Assembly: GCA_002270565.1 (NCBI GenBank)
Contig: NQMI01000054.1
Span: 62,001-126,000 of the forward strand
DNA from: Stenocarpella maydis
Lineage: Eukaryota; Ascomycota; Sordariomycetes; Diaporthales; Diaporthaceae
DNA: 64,000 bases
Direction of reading: 5' to 3'
Shown here: positions 52,701 through 63,136 of the stretch, in pieces
Position numbering within the stretch: position 1 is the first letter of the stretch
Layout of the letters: each line of letters starts with the position of its first letter
The notes under the pieces: generated by a model
What the model was told of the DNA's origin: nothing
What the model saw: the letters and a program-made list of their open reading frames with translations, nothing else
Database searches by the model: none
Made by a program: the position numbers and the translations under genes

Positions 52701-53325
52701 GTCGCAGAAGCCCCTATCCCTGAGGCTCTCGAGCGCCTTCAAGCCGTCCTTGGGCAATGTTGCGAGCGTGGTGGACGAGATGCGTCAAGTGAATGACCAA
52801 TCCCAGCCTGGCGGAACCATAACCGCTGGCAACGGTGAGAGCAGTCTTCCGTCCCCACTCCTTGAAGACGACTACGTGGACACTACTGAGGGTTACCTCG
52901 TCAGCCCGCTCAGCCCGCTCAGCCCAGCGGAGCGTGTTTCCTGGCCTATGCACAACCAGCCGCCGCGGGGGTATGGAGGCGTTCCCGGGCAGGATGAGCA
53001 GCACCCCGGGGCGCCCGACAGCCCGCCGAGCCCCGCCGAGCGTGTCCCGACACCGACCCCCAGCCCAGTACGGGCTTTCCAGCCGCGTTTCCCCAGCCGG
53101 GGATTTCGCGAGTATGGAGACGGAATACCCGAGCGCGAGATATTGGCGAACACGCGCTTCTCCCTCACAGAGGTCATGCGGGCCGCTGAGAGGAACGCCC
53201 AGAGGGAAGCTCTCTCGAGGGCGTACGGGTCGGCCGAGGGGAATACGCGGGAAGCCGAGAAGCCGGAAGAGAGGAGCCGGGGCTCAAGGACTCGTTCTTG
53301 GATGTCTCGGAAGCATGGGCAATAG
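49783..53325 (+). CDS. SNF2-like superfamily 2 ATPase with Ser/Pro-rich tail, 1180 aa
   Basis: Single exon. Helicase motifs appear in order: HGGILADEPGTGKTHIFFAA (motif I, about residue 150-165), LIIVDEAHQV (DEAH, about 332), WFVTATPFNG (motif III, about 363), LVKHNRILIAPMAAAGTGVN (motif V region, about 630-655) and QLQAFARTNRSGQ (motif VI, about 673-685), where SNF2 proteins usually read QAxGRxxRxGQ. LADEPGTGKT matches the SNF2 LADxMGLGKT type. The last 450 residues are disordered: two copies of a VDEAVLFQNAMSFPLG-like repeat (about 745 and 780) and runs of SPLSPLSPAERV and SPPSPAERVPTP. No bromo-, chromo- or RING domain is seen. Likely a DNA-translocating ATPase in the nucleus; precise partner unknown. 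Confidence 0.82.
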   Translation: MSANRDAGSRGRYPFPDIFGVRRTTRRMAASFNPTVLHPQLTGITSSTLPSSDQVDHVEDDEAPTLLTQIASVRPSPLADLHSLLPVSHVFNDEAGFTTLCNDLLVLNEQEHRDPGKRSINIPGTKVMVSPFQFYHAFHLLSQRGRDLHGGILADEPGTGKTHIFFAACLIRALAFESARQVRLHWSGKGKKKLGRHAEQHLPEGANGRSCPSQKQGQIVCYCVPSSLTRTICDYTPGGVSAMYCSNETWPDILKLVQSAALNPSMYQLSLVHNNAPARFTHPLNPLVKKLSSGVQPDLRDLSPASHIFITTVSSPRLWNVFSEASLKAGLIIVDEAHQVLRTRDSLMFRMASEFSGNGADVWFVTATPFNGCTLADWVPPMKLIAPGRADAMRGLVAELDHAKSSGDAVDALLFQGLFRRVFDEKLVLRHFGTSTFFGKAISDVQSIQPRVISRDTPRQHRIAVQELANQISFRDPRLQDPGNRGLLYLASLFPAAAQLILDDPITLELAAIRDLVRQVKNRLRIEESEPLRRLADQIVRDSPKLDYILEELNRMDLDKSERDRVEARGSSKLAAGEDLQMKKMVIITPTVVSAVFLYLALIRHRKDVVLIHSWISSQEKEQVVNNFRSLSAAKLVKHNRILIAPMAAAGTGVNLQAASYQILTSPLPDRASQLQAFARTNRSGQRLRPLHHKILVLEDSPVDRLALASQANLEIESDPFNIYERLRITGHSPPSSQSSTLGVDEAVLFQNAMSFPLGSPAARDHQQRDQDSESSTVDVNEALLLQTALTFSPGETTGNEDRDSVSRGGHSQSETYSLFRNSSEDTITGPKDNWGGSFPIRPPEWTAEPLRGVQQRSTSSGNHWNLTYTPAPLHPLWSGAKDVGPRPSPPLPADDQRDAQISASRHEVCSLQLPVIASPPARIEAGPTLALLQRDGIGLIPASRYRVEVDASNFEIRATDSPSFSSQTGLNRSQKPLSLRLSSAFKPSLGNVASVVDEMRQVNDQSQPGGTITAGNGESSLPSPLLEDDYVDTTEGYLVSPLSPLSPAERVSWPMHNQPPRGYGGVPGQDEQHPGAPDSPPSPAERVPTPTPSPVRAFQPRFPSRGFREYGDGIPEREILANTRFSLTEVMRAAERNAQREALSRAYGSAEGNTREAEKPEERSRGSRTRSWMSRKHGQ

Positions 53326-53802
53326 TTCCACTAAGGGTAAGTAAGAACCGGGATTTTAAGTTAGCATATGAGTAAAGAAAATTTGCTCACATGACCGGGG
53401 TTTCGGAGTTAGTCATAACGGTAAGTAAAAGTTTTATGACCGATGTTTCCCAGTTTCTAGAAAATTTCCAATTACATGATTGATTAACGCTTTGAATAGA
53501 TGCTTGCGACCTTGTCGAAAAGTTTGCCAGCCTGTACAGGTAGCGAACAAATGAAAATACTGACTGAAAAGGAATACAAGGTTCTCACCAAACATGACGC
53601 TAGGGAAATATTAGAACAGTGGAACAAAGACCCATGCTGCTCTGGCATGCCGCTTAAAAGCCATGTTATTTTTGGGATAAATCCCACACATTATGATAAT
53701 TACCAAATTACTACTAACAAAAAAGAGCGCTCCGGTATCCCTCTTCAATATGTACAAACAAAATGCTCAGACCCATACACCAACCCACCAGCGACACCCA
53801 AT
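53326..53802. other. Short convergent intergenic region
   Basis: Lies between the SNF2-like gene and the 3' end of the laccase gene. A plus-strand frame (53,500-53,988) runs antisense into the last laccase exon. Two GTAAGTAA donors (53,337 and 53,421) suggest that a short spliced transcript could exist, but I could not build a coherent protein from it. Confidence 0.4.
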
Positions 53803-55633
53803 CTATATCCCGGAATCATCCTGGATCAAGCTCGTCGAGGTGGCGTACGCGTCCCAGGCCTCACACGTGGCATTCACCTCGGCGCCATCAGTGATCCCGG
53901 GGATCTCGGACTCCCTCTCGATCATCTGGACGGCGAGCCCCTCGTAAGTGTGCCACGCAATGTGGCAGTGGGTCAGCCAGACCTATAGGCATCCGGCGTT
54001 AGCAGGCGGGTCACAGCCACTACAGTTGATCCAAGGGGGGATTTTTGGGACTTACACCAGGGTTATCCGTGATAAAAGCATACGCGACCCAGCCGCTGGC
54101 CGGGAGCAGCACGACGTCGCGCCTGGGGACGTTGACCGTCTGCAGGTTGGCCGTGGCCGGGTCGTAGGCGCCGTCGCCCTTGCCGAGGACCCAGAAGTCG
54201 TGGCCGTGCAGGTGCATGGGGTGCGGGACGCCGAGGCTGGTCTGGACGATCCAGTAGACCCACTGGTTGGCGCCCGGCAGGTGGATCACGTTCTGGTCGG
54301 CGGCCCACGTGTCGTTGCCGTCGCTGAGCTGCTTCAGCGAGGGGTAGTCCCACTGGCTGAGGAAGCTGGCGTTGCCCATGGCCCAGTAGAAGCGGCCCGC
54401 GGCCGAGGCCACGGCGACGGAGAAGTCGGTGGACACGTCGGCCAGGTCGGACGCGTCGACCTTCAGGTACGGGACCAGGTTCGTCTCGTCGACGCACTCG
54501 TCGACCGAGGCGGCGTCGTTTGCCTGGGACGTGGGCTCCGCCGTGGACACGCCGTCGTAGCGGACGATGCCCTTGATATCCGCCGGGTTGTAGTTGTCGG
54601 AGCACGAGGTCTGGGCGATGGCGCGCAGCCAGTAGTTGTCCGCCGTGGCGTTCGCGGTCACGATGATGTCGTACCGCTGGCCGATGGCGATGCTCACGGC
54701 ATCGGTCGAGTATGGGTTGATGGGGACAAAGTCGCTGGCGATGACCTCCATGGTGTGATTATCAATGGTGAACTTGAAGTGGGTGTCGGCAGCCGCGTTG
54801 ACAAGGCGGATGCGGTATCGAGTTCCGGCTGTGAAGACCGTCTCGTAGCGAGACCCGACGACGGTGCCGTCCTCCTGAGTGAAGGTGTTTGTGCCGTTGA
54901 TGAGCCCGGTGTCCATGGTCGGGGGCCCAGACACCCGAGAGGTCAGAATCAGGTTGTCCGCAGTCTCATGAGACCAGTCAGCCAGGAGCATGGTTCCTAG
55001 GTCAACATCATAGTTGGATGTGGCAGGCCCGTTGATGATGATGCCGCCGAAGACGCCATCCCATGCCTGCACATAAAAGTGTGAGTGCCACCACGAGGAG
55101 CCGTACTGGGTTGCTCGCCATCTATATGTGGTTGTCTGCCCAGGCGCAGTGGGGCATTGAGTGATCGAGGCAACGCCGTCGTGCTGGTTTGTATAATTCT
55201 GGCGAACCCCGTGGAAGTGGATGGAGGTTCCATTGTCCTGCATCGAGTTGGTCACATGCACAACGACAGTGTCACCCCAATCACTGAGGGAACAGTGCGA
55301 GTTAGCAAACATATGCAGATACGAGGAGGTGGGTGTATTTTCTCACGCGATAATTGTTGGCCCTGGAACGGTTCCATTGACCGACAAGATGATCCTCTCA
55401 ACTCCATCAGGAGCAGCGGTGGTGTTGACAATGTTGAACCAGTATTCACGAGTGACCCCCGTATCAGGGACCTCATCATAGTAGTTGGTGGAGATATCGA
55501 AATCTCCCCAGCAATTCCGCGCGTCAGGTGAGTTGACACATCGCTTAGACAACGATGGCGAAGACTGGCTGGGAGCTGCTGTAATGAGTGGCACGAACGT
55601 CAGAAGTGAGAGAAGGGCGTGTTTGAGTCCCAT
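53803..55633 (-). CDS. Secreted laccase (multicopper oxidase), 564 aa
   Basis: Exons 55633-55347, 55283-54056 and 53982-53803 join across introns of 63 and 73 bp. The first junction restores TIIADWGDTVVVHV and the second DNPGVWLTHCHIAWH. Signal peptide MGLKHALLSLLTFVPLITAA with a KR processing site follows. Copper ligands: HFHG (118-121), WHSH (161-164), HPMHLHG (450-456), HCHIAWH (510-516). The axial residue, ten after Cys511, is Leu, typical of ascomycete laccases of moderate-to-high potential. The protein ends DSGI, the ascomycete C-terminal plug that blocks the tunnel to the trinuclear site. It oxidises phenolic substrates with O2 reduced to water outside the cell. Length is within the usual range, and it is intact. 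Confidence 0.97.
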
Positions 55634-57929
55634 GATGTCTAAAAGAAGGACGAGATAGCCCGGTCCAAGGGGAAAACGAGAGTGATCAGAGTTAAAAACG
55701 ATTGGCCAGCCAGGACAAAGCTGTGTGTAAGTGGAACGAGTGTTTAGTCGAGGATGGAAGAGAGATGTGCGCCTGGGATAGAGACGAGATCAACATTTCA
55801 ACGGCGACATCTTCGAGACTTTATGTACACTACCATGCGGCGTGGTAAACACCACGAGCATATGCACCACCCCGCATTGTCTTGTAAAGGCTAGCACCAA
55901 CGGTCCAGTTCATTCGCAGCCGAGTCAGATCTGCATACTCAAGCCCCCTGGCGGTTGGCTTCGGCCGAGTTCAGGTGGATCTCAGGAAAGATAGTCTCTG
56001 ATAGCATGTCCGGGGCCAAGTTGAATCTCACGATAATTCCTCGTCAAGGGTCCAAGTGTTAGTCCTCGTGCATGCGGCTCTCGTATTGTTGTGGGCGTTG
56101 TACAGGGGAGGGTGTGACGATCCAGTATAATGGATCTTTGCGCAGTCCAGTGGACATAGCATCCATGTCTCACAAGGCAGGAAATCTGCAGGTATGGCTA
56201 TGTTGGCACAGTGGTCAGGCCTATTGCAACCGTTTCGAGTCTGTGCTCCCCTGTCCGCGCACGCGCCAGGGGTTAGTCCTAATTGCTGTTCTCCTTTTGA
56301 GACGCGAGATTCCATCTATGCGGCTCAAAAAGGGACACCGCAACATCTAGACATGCCTGCAGATATATGCACGGGCCTTTCTCGCTATTCCCGCGGCCAA
56401 AGTCAATACTTGCTTGATATCCTTTTGCAAAGTCTTCCAATAAGTTGACTCTGGAACGACCGGAAGCCTCACCAGGTCTCTATTGTGTTATGCACTAGGC
56501 ATCAACTTTTGCTTCCAGCCATCGAATTTTGATCATGTGTAATCTACAGTGAGATGTGCCATGGCCGCAGTGACTATAGCGCAGCATCGGGTGGATACAT
56601 ATTTTGTCGCACGGACAACCCAGCTTACGCGTCGGGCAGAACCCACACGTGCAATAAATCACTAATGCCCGACATGACCTAGCGGGTCACGCCGAAATTT
56701 AAGAAAGATAGGCTTCTTCAATAACAAAACTTCAGATATAGTTCCTCAGCAATCGTCCGCCCCTCGTCATATGGGCTGTTCTTACCTGCGTACACTACAT
56801 GTGTGGCCGGTATCAAGGATGGGCTTGTCACAAATTGTGGATATATCCTCCGAAAACGAGGAAATTGATCCAACCAACGGCACACCGCTCTCACGGTGAT
56901 GCCATCCACGAGAACGGGCACCGACGTAGTATGTAGTATTCTGCACGTGGAGATGTTTCGTCTGTTTCGGTGTAGGTCCGCGCGGCTGGAAACATGTTCG
57001 TATATTCTTGAACTTGCGTAAACTGTGTATCTGGATCGACAGATCCTCCCGTCTTACCATCGGATCTGCACTCGGCATCTCGAGGCCTGCGAGTCGGAGA
57101 AACATCTACTCCCACGTCTTGCCACCCTCTCCTGCCTCTGACCTCGCCCCCCCCCCCCTAACGCCTAAAAAGACATTCGGCATATTGGGCTGGATTGCGA
57201 GCCCTCGCTTGGGCAGATCATGAGAATAATCCCGGCAGGAAGACAGTTGGCTGGACTATCCAAGTCTCTCTGCACGTTAACTGTACAGCACACTAGATCG
57301 CCATCGGGAAATTTCGAGCTTAATTCGAAGCTTATACCCCCATAAAATCAGGTGGATACTGCAAGGTAAGTGCCGGGCGGGACCCAGCAGGCCAGAGTCA
57401 ATGCACGTGTGCACATGTGTAGCGAGAGGATGCCGCGCACTGACCATTCAACTCATAAAGAACTACACGGTGTGTTTAGTTTCGTTTCCATATTCCTTGG
57501 ACACCGGGCACTGTCCTGTAGACGCCAAGCCCCAGGAGGCGGCTGATGCTGTGATCCACCGGCTCCGTTCCGGGCCAGTCTGCTTCCACTATAATAGTAG
57601 TGTACGACATCCACACAGCGGGCTGCCAAGACTCACAAGCCTCAACACCGGCAATCATTTCAGGGGCGCGCACAACCCCTTGAGATTGGCGACTCGATGC
57701 ACGTCATGTGGTAGTCAGGAACGACGACTGAGCCGCGTCAGCACCCAGGGGTCCAAGATCCATGGGCCCATTTCGATCACCCGGAGAAACGCCGTGCAAC
57801 AGCCGCATCGATGAAATTAGTCGCGGGCCTACGAGTAATGTACTAGTAACGCCGCCAGTGAGTGTGTAACTATATTTTATCCACATTGGGTCTGAAAGCT
57901 TCGGGTTGGCACTCTATTCCTGTTGGCGA
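55634..57929. other. Long intergenic region between divergent genes
   Basis: About 2.3 kb between the laccase start (leftward) and the secreted-protein gene (rightward). A run of ten cytosines is at about 57,149. Frames present are short and unconvincing. It probably carries both promoters. Confidence 0.45.
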
Positions 57930-57935
57930 TATATA
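57930..57935 (+). promoter_or_regulatory. TATA box of the small secreted protein gene
   Basis: TATATA lies 113 bases before the ATG at 58,043 and is followed by a pyrimidine-rich leader (TCCTCCATTGTCCC, CACCTACCTC). Confidence 0.5.
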
Positions 57936-58042
57936 CCATAAGGTATGCTCCTCCATTGTCCCACTGGGCCATTCTCCCCATCCACCTACCTCTATCTACA
58001 CTCGTTACGTCTCACCATTTATTCGCTCTCCTCGTTGAAACC

Positions 58043-58798
58043 ATGTTCTCCAAGAGCCTCGCTGTCATTCTTTCCCTGGTGGCTGCTGCCACGAGCTCGC
58101 CTCTGGCTGTCAAGCGTGATGAAGGCACCAAGCTGTATGCCTACGGAAAGGGCATACCGGGCTTCGAGGTGTATGCCGGGACTGACGGTACGTCTACCCC
58201 AATGGCAAGGCCAGCGACAGACATGTCACAACTCGGTGATTTGGCTCGACTAACCGCGTAATTATCAACTTAGGCACAGCTTACATCGCCGCCTCACCTG
58301 GTACCAACCTCACCGAGTTGACCTGTAAGAAAACCCATAATTGCCTCGTCCTCCCCGGCCCGGAATTCAACATCTGCCCACTTTCTTGTTTGATGTGGCC
58401 ATACCCGAAGCGCTAATAGTAATCCAGGGTCCTCTCCATCCAGGAATGCTACCTGGAATGTCAGTGCCAACAGCACTGATCAAAACCTGCCAGCCCACAC
58501 GAGCAAGGTGTTCTACATTATCAACTCGGAGACCGCCTATGAGCCATGCGGCTTCAAATCACCAAATGAGACCATCCCCGCCGATGCCTCTACTACTGGC
58601 TTCTTCCTGTTCGGAAAGCAAGCATTCTGGAGTGATGGCTCGGCCTTTGAGGCGCAATTCTGGGCCAAGGCTACTGGAGCGGCTGATGTCTTTACTCTCA
58701 ATTGGAACCAGGCCGGGGTCCAGCAGAGCGACAGCGTCCCTGTTACCCTGAAGACGGCAGCCCCTGCCACACTGGGTCGCACACGGCGCAGCCATTAA
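58043..58798 (+). CDS. Small secreted protein, 3 exons, 188 aa
   Basis: Exons 58043-58187, 58274-58324 and 58428-58798 join across introns of 86 and 103 bp (donors GTACGT, GTAAGA; acceptors CTTAG, TCCAG). The protein has a clear signal peptide (FSKSLAVILSLVAAATSSPL) with a KR site at residues 24-25. The mature region begins KLYAYGKGIPGFEVYAGTDG and continues TAYIAASPG, NATWNVSANSTDQ, FYIINSETAYEPCGF, and QAFWSDGSAFEAQFWAK, alternating short strands as in a beta-sandwich. The domain pattern is common in ascomycete secretomes but has no assigned function. NxS/T sites are present. It could act at the cell surface. Confidence 0.82.
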
Positions 58799-59048
58799 GA
58801 CTGACTGAAGGACTGTGGTCGTGTGTCGGGAGCTAGATTCCTCATCAAACATTTTTCCTCACTCGTGATGGAACAATGCGGAGAAGCAACGCTTAGGAAA
58901 TTGATTCTTGTAATATTAATGGAATTTCATTCCGTGCTTTAGAAGCACTGTTATCTGACTGAGCGTGTGCGGTCATTTTAGTTGTTGGAGGAGACTGGAA
59001 AACAATTGTATATTTCCTAAGCATAATACATGGGCACTTCAAGTGACA

Positions 59049-60257
59049 TCATGCCCGGACGTTTTTTGTGACCCCCGGCTGGATATCTTCCAGTAACTCC
59101 ATGAGCTCCTTGTACACCCGCTCTTGGACCTGCCGGCCCTCCTCGCTCATCACAAACTTGCCCGGGTCCCGGGGCTTGCAGTTATCCATGTACCCACCAT
59201 GTGTCTCAGGGCCAGCCGCAGCCGCAGCCATCACAGCTCGAGAGCCCACTTCCGAGGTCCTTCCTAGGATACGCACGCCAATCTCGAGCACAGCACGGAG
59301 AAGCCCAGGTGCATGCCGGAAGAGGGTTGTCTTGCACAAGCCAGGGCTCAGCGCGTTAATGATAACAGGGTCATTGGGTGCCATCTCGGAAGCGAGCTGC
59401 CTGACGATCAAGACCTCCAATAGCTTTGACAGGTTATACCGGTCCTCATTCATGTTCTCCTTCCCCTTAAAAGCCTGGAGGATGTTCGGCTGGTGCCGCT
59501 CGGAAAACTTTGCCTATTCAGGTTGACATCAGCCACTCGTCCGGGTGTTGCCCACGCAGGTATACACCTGTAGGATTCGGCATACGAAGAGGTGTGCGTC
59601 CGAGGACACCACCACGATCTTGGGCTCGGTATTATACCTCGCCGCGGTCCTCCTCAGCACCGGCAGCAGGAGCAGGGCCATGAGGAACGGCGACACGACG
59701 TTGACGGCGATGGTGCTCTCGAAGCCGCCGTCGCACTCGACGTACGTCCCGATCGCGACGCCGGCGTTCTCCACCACGACGTCCAGCCGGCCCAGCTCGG
59801 CCTCGGCGCGGCGGCACAGGGCGCGCACGCTCTCGAAGCTGCCGAGGTCGACCTGCCAGGCGTCCACGACGCCCCGCCTCGACGTCGAGGCCTCGATGTC
59901 GGCCGCCGCCGCCCGGCCCTTGTCGGCGTCGCGGCATGCCAGGATGACCTTGGCTGCGCCCAGGCGGCAGAAGTGGCGCGCGGCCTCCAGGCCGAGGCCC
60001 ACGTTGGCACCGGTGACGATTACCGTCTTGTCGCGGTAGTCGGTGTCCGGGTAGGGCAGTGGGCGCAGCTGGCTGGTGATGAAGTAGAAAGGGTACCATG
60101 CAGGCCTGTGTATATGCCGGTTACCGGTAGTCACCACGGAAATGTGCACCCGCTCGGGGCTGAGCTCTGAACCGCGTGGCTGGTCTTACATGTCGAAGTA
60201 GTTCGCGTCTGTCAGCCATGACAGGGCATGCCGTGTAGGCGGCGACGGGGTTGTCAT
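59049..60257 (-). CDS. Short-chain dehydrogenase/reductase, 350 aa
   Basis: Exons 60257-60190, 60105-59586 and 59513-59049. The first intron (84 bp, donor GTAAGA, acceptor CACAG) joins NYFD to MPAWYPFYFITSQL, giving a conventional start. The second (72 bp) is in phase 0. Cofactor loop TGANVGLG (54-61), then AAKVILACRDADKGR, NAG in VVENAGVA, and catalytic Tyr222-x3-Lys226 in RYNLSK, with Ser in VVVSSDAH. This is a classical SDR of the retinol-dehydrogenase-like group found widely in fungi, NADP-type by the Arg after the first strand. The hydroxyl or keto substrate is unknown. It runs in the same direction as the MFS gene upstream of it, with about 700 bases between them. Confidence 0.94.
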
Positions 60258-60955
60258 CCTGGCTGCTTGTGTGGTCGTCTTCCCGGCCTCGAAACTAGGG
60301 TAGACTATAGAACAGCGAGTCGCGGTGGAGTTGATGGTGCGAGACAAGGGCGGATTTGTCGTCAGTCGGAGAGGGTTCACAGGCGTCAGTCGCGCCTTGA
60401 CGCTGAGGTATCGTCTTGAAACACGTCCCGTGCACAGTGCTACCCCTGGTAGATGACTGTATGAAGGGTTCGCCGCAGCGCCTTTCTTCTCTAACAAGAG
60501 AATTGCGACCGGATTAAAACCAAAACGAGCTACCCCTGGCAGATCGTCCAAATACCGTCCGATTATTGGCTTGGCGGCAGCGTGAAATGGACTGGTGGGT
60601 ACGCAACCTGGCAACCCACGTTCACGTCACTGCACAATGCTACACTACCTCTTGGATGGCAAAGACGCAGCTGGTGACCAAAAGAGGGGGAGGGGGCGGC
60701 AGGGGGCAGCACATTCATTCAGCGTCATCGGCCGAGGAGACCTATTCAATGCGTTTTTAAGTCTGCGAACTCCGAGTCGGCGTAGGTCCTCTCACAGCAT
60801 TCACGGTAACTAAGGAGCACTGGCAGTTCCCACAGAGGACCATGCACCGTAAAATTACAATTAGCTATCTCTCAATACAGTCGCCCTCCCCCAAATCTGC
60901 ACTTGCTCAGCCCTCCTTTCATGATCCCGCAGAAAGAGGAAACCGGGCTTCCGCT
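60258..60955. other. Intergenic between MFS and SDR genes
   Basis: Holds the SDR promoter and MFS 3' flank; no other gene supported. A G-rich run is at about 60,685-60,705. Confidence 0.45.
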
Positions 60956-63136
60956 TCAAATCGACTTCGTCTCAGGGTTGAGCCGTGCCAGTGAAGTCCG
61001 GGATGGCACCCTCCTCAGCTCCATCTCGGGATGCTTCGCATCAAAAGTCTTCTTCGTGCCCGACAGGAGGACCGTGGCCCCGGTAAGCACTGGGCTGTCC
61101 GACTTGCGGAAGCCTAAACCCCCACGCTCATACATCCGAACTGAGAGGCGTTAATCAATCTGCCGCTGGTTCCAAAGTGATGGATTCCAAGAGCAATAGA
61201 CGGCACAGGGATTGGGAAGCTGTAGCAAGACGAGGATGGTGCTTACACTGGATGTGGTTGTTCATAAAGGCATGGGGGTCGTCAATGCAGAGCGCACACA
61301 GCAGGGCGACGACCCCAAGCGGTATTGTGGCGCAGAAGATGATCCTGAAGCTGTAGCCGTAGGCCCCGCGGAGTGTCTGCTGTAGCAGGTCCCGCACCTC
61401 CGGGCTCAGGTCCGTGAGCTTCCCAGGGACTCCTTGGTTATAGGCCACGGCGTCTACGAGCAGGGCATTGAACGCAGCCTCAGTCGGGCACGCGCCCAGC
61501 CTCTCGCAGACAGGTCGAAGCCTGTTCGAGATCGCTCTGGATGACGTCTTCTGGAAGACGTAGCGGAAGAGAGCGTTGCCAACCGCCCCGCCCATTGACC
61601 GGAACGTGCCCAGGAATCCGAGCGCCGTGCCCAGTTGCGAGTGAGGGACATGCATCCCCGCGATCGCGTACGAGAGGACCGTGACGCCGGTGAACATGGA
61701 CATGCCGAGGCCGGTGAGAAGGATATAGGCGTAGTAGTTGTTCGGGTCGACCGACGCCGCTGACAGGGCCAGGAAGACGACCTGCACAACCATCGCAGCC
61801 ACCACCTGCCACTTGATGGTGCAGTGTGGTATGTACTCGGGGATCCTGTGGGAGTAGAGCGGCACCACGACACCCACCATGAGCTGCGTAATAGTGTTTG
61901 GGAGTGACATGACGCCTATCTCCATCCCGTCGGTGGTAAACATGAGGAGAGACCCCTGAGGGAGCAGCGTGCTGAGGGCGTGGAAGTTCATGCCGGCTAT
62001 AAAGAGCACGACGAGTATGGCCACGTACCGGCGGAACATGTTGGGCCTGAAAAGATTGAGCGGGATCATCGGGTTGGCCGCCGCCGTCCAGTCATATATG
62101 AATCCGAACAGTAGGGTCGCGGGGCCGACAGCGAGCAGAGCGACGGTGAAGGGATGGTCCCAAGGGTAGCTCTCCCCGCCCAGAGTCAGGCCGCTGACCA
62201 GGATGGCAAGGCCAGTAGTAATAGACAGCAGGCCTATGTAGTCAAGCTCTTTGAACTGCTGCCCGCGGGACTTGTGGAAGTCACCCCGTGGTCTCGAGAC
62301 AGGCCAGTAGAGAAGGGCTGTGGCCTTGAAGGCCAGAAAGCTCCAGAGGATCGCGATATAATAAATCCACCTCCAGCTGGCATAGCGCGCGACGGCATTG
62401 GCGAGAACTCCCGAGATGGTTGCCCTTTTTTAACGAGGCGTTCGCGTCAGCTGCGTGGGGTCCAGTGTAGGGCTATAGAGCGTGGGACTCACCATGGGAC
62501 GTTTGATCCCGACTCTATCACGCCCGCTGCGAGGGCTCGCCATTTGTTCGGGAGCATCTCGGTGGCTGCAGCAAAGGCGTCAAACAGCAGCCCGGCGCCC
62601 ATCCCAACAAGGACCTGAGCAGTTAAGATGAGGCCTATGCTGCGGGCAGTGGCTCCCAGTATGCACCCAATGAAGGCGAGAAGGTTGCCGACGAGGATGA
62701 TATTACGCCTGCCGAATATGTCGCTGAGATAACCCCCCACTCCCGCTGTTGCTGCGCTGGAGACAGACCAGGCGCCAACCACCCAAGGTATCGAGTTTTG
62801 ACCGCCGACCTCTTCCGTGACCGCGACCAGGATCGAGTTCAGAGTCACAAAAGCCAAGCCCACTGGCGCCCCAAGGGATATCGAGAGTGCCTAGAGAGAA
62901 AAGCCCCCTCTGGTTAGTAGCCGTGGTCGCGGAATGGGCAAGATGGATGCACAACGCACAGCTAGTGCTGCCCATGTTTTCTTCCCGACATAAACAAGCT
63001 TGGGATTGTCAAACAGCGCCGCCCTGTGAGGGTCCTCTTCGAACTCGATCGCTGCTTTTGTCTCCTCGGTCCACTTCTCCCATGAGTCTTTGGTAGTGTC
63101 TCCTCCCCCCACCGCTGCAGCCTCGTTCTGCCTCAT
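60956..63136 (-). CDS. MFS efflux transporter, TRI12-like, 645 aa
   Basis: Four exons: 63136-62960, 62890-62493, 62424-61247, 61140-60956. Intron 1 and 3 carry branch sites CTAAC and TTAAC; all junctions keep frame, and the last exon adds a hydrophilic tail ending LARLNPETKSI. If that exon is not used, the frame would stop at 61155. A 55-residue cytosolic N-terminus is followed by about fourteen membrane segments. MFS motif A is GYLSDIFGRRNIILVG. Also typical of the TRI12/siderophore-transporter group are VVGAWSVSSAATAGV, ASWRWIYYIAI, the loop with LGGESYPWDHP, and GAYGYSFRIIFCATIPLG. Probably a plasma-membrane pump for a toxic or secreted small molecule; substrate unproven. Confidence 0.93.

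Noticed and set aside
53500..53988. 162-codon plus-strand frame after the SNF2-like gene
   Set aside because: Its second half is antisense to the last laccase exon. Nearby GTAAGT donors hinted at a spliced gene starting MGNSSTK at 53,315, but no set of junctions gave a coherent frame.
53948..55000. 350-codon plus-strand frame across the laccase gene
   Set aside because: Antisense shadow of the copper-oxidase exon; composition is Val/Gly/Arg/Asp-rich and without any motif.
59592..60170. 192-codon plus-strand frame over the SDR gene
   Set aside because: Antisense to the SDR cofactor domain and Arg/Ala/Gly-rich; no independent promoter or domain.
60903..61154. Plus-strand frame of 83 codons between the SDR and MFS genes
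   Set aside because: It is antisense to the last MFS exon (61,140-60,956), which has canonical splice signals and continues the MFS protein in frame.
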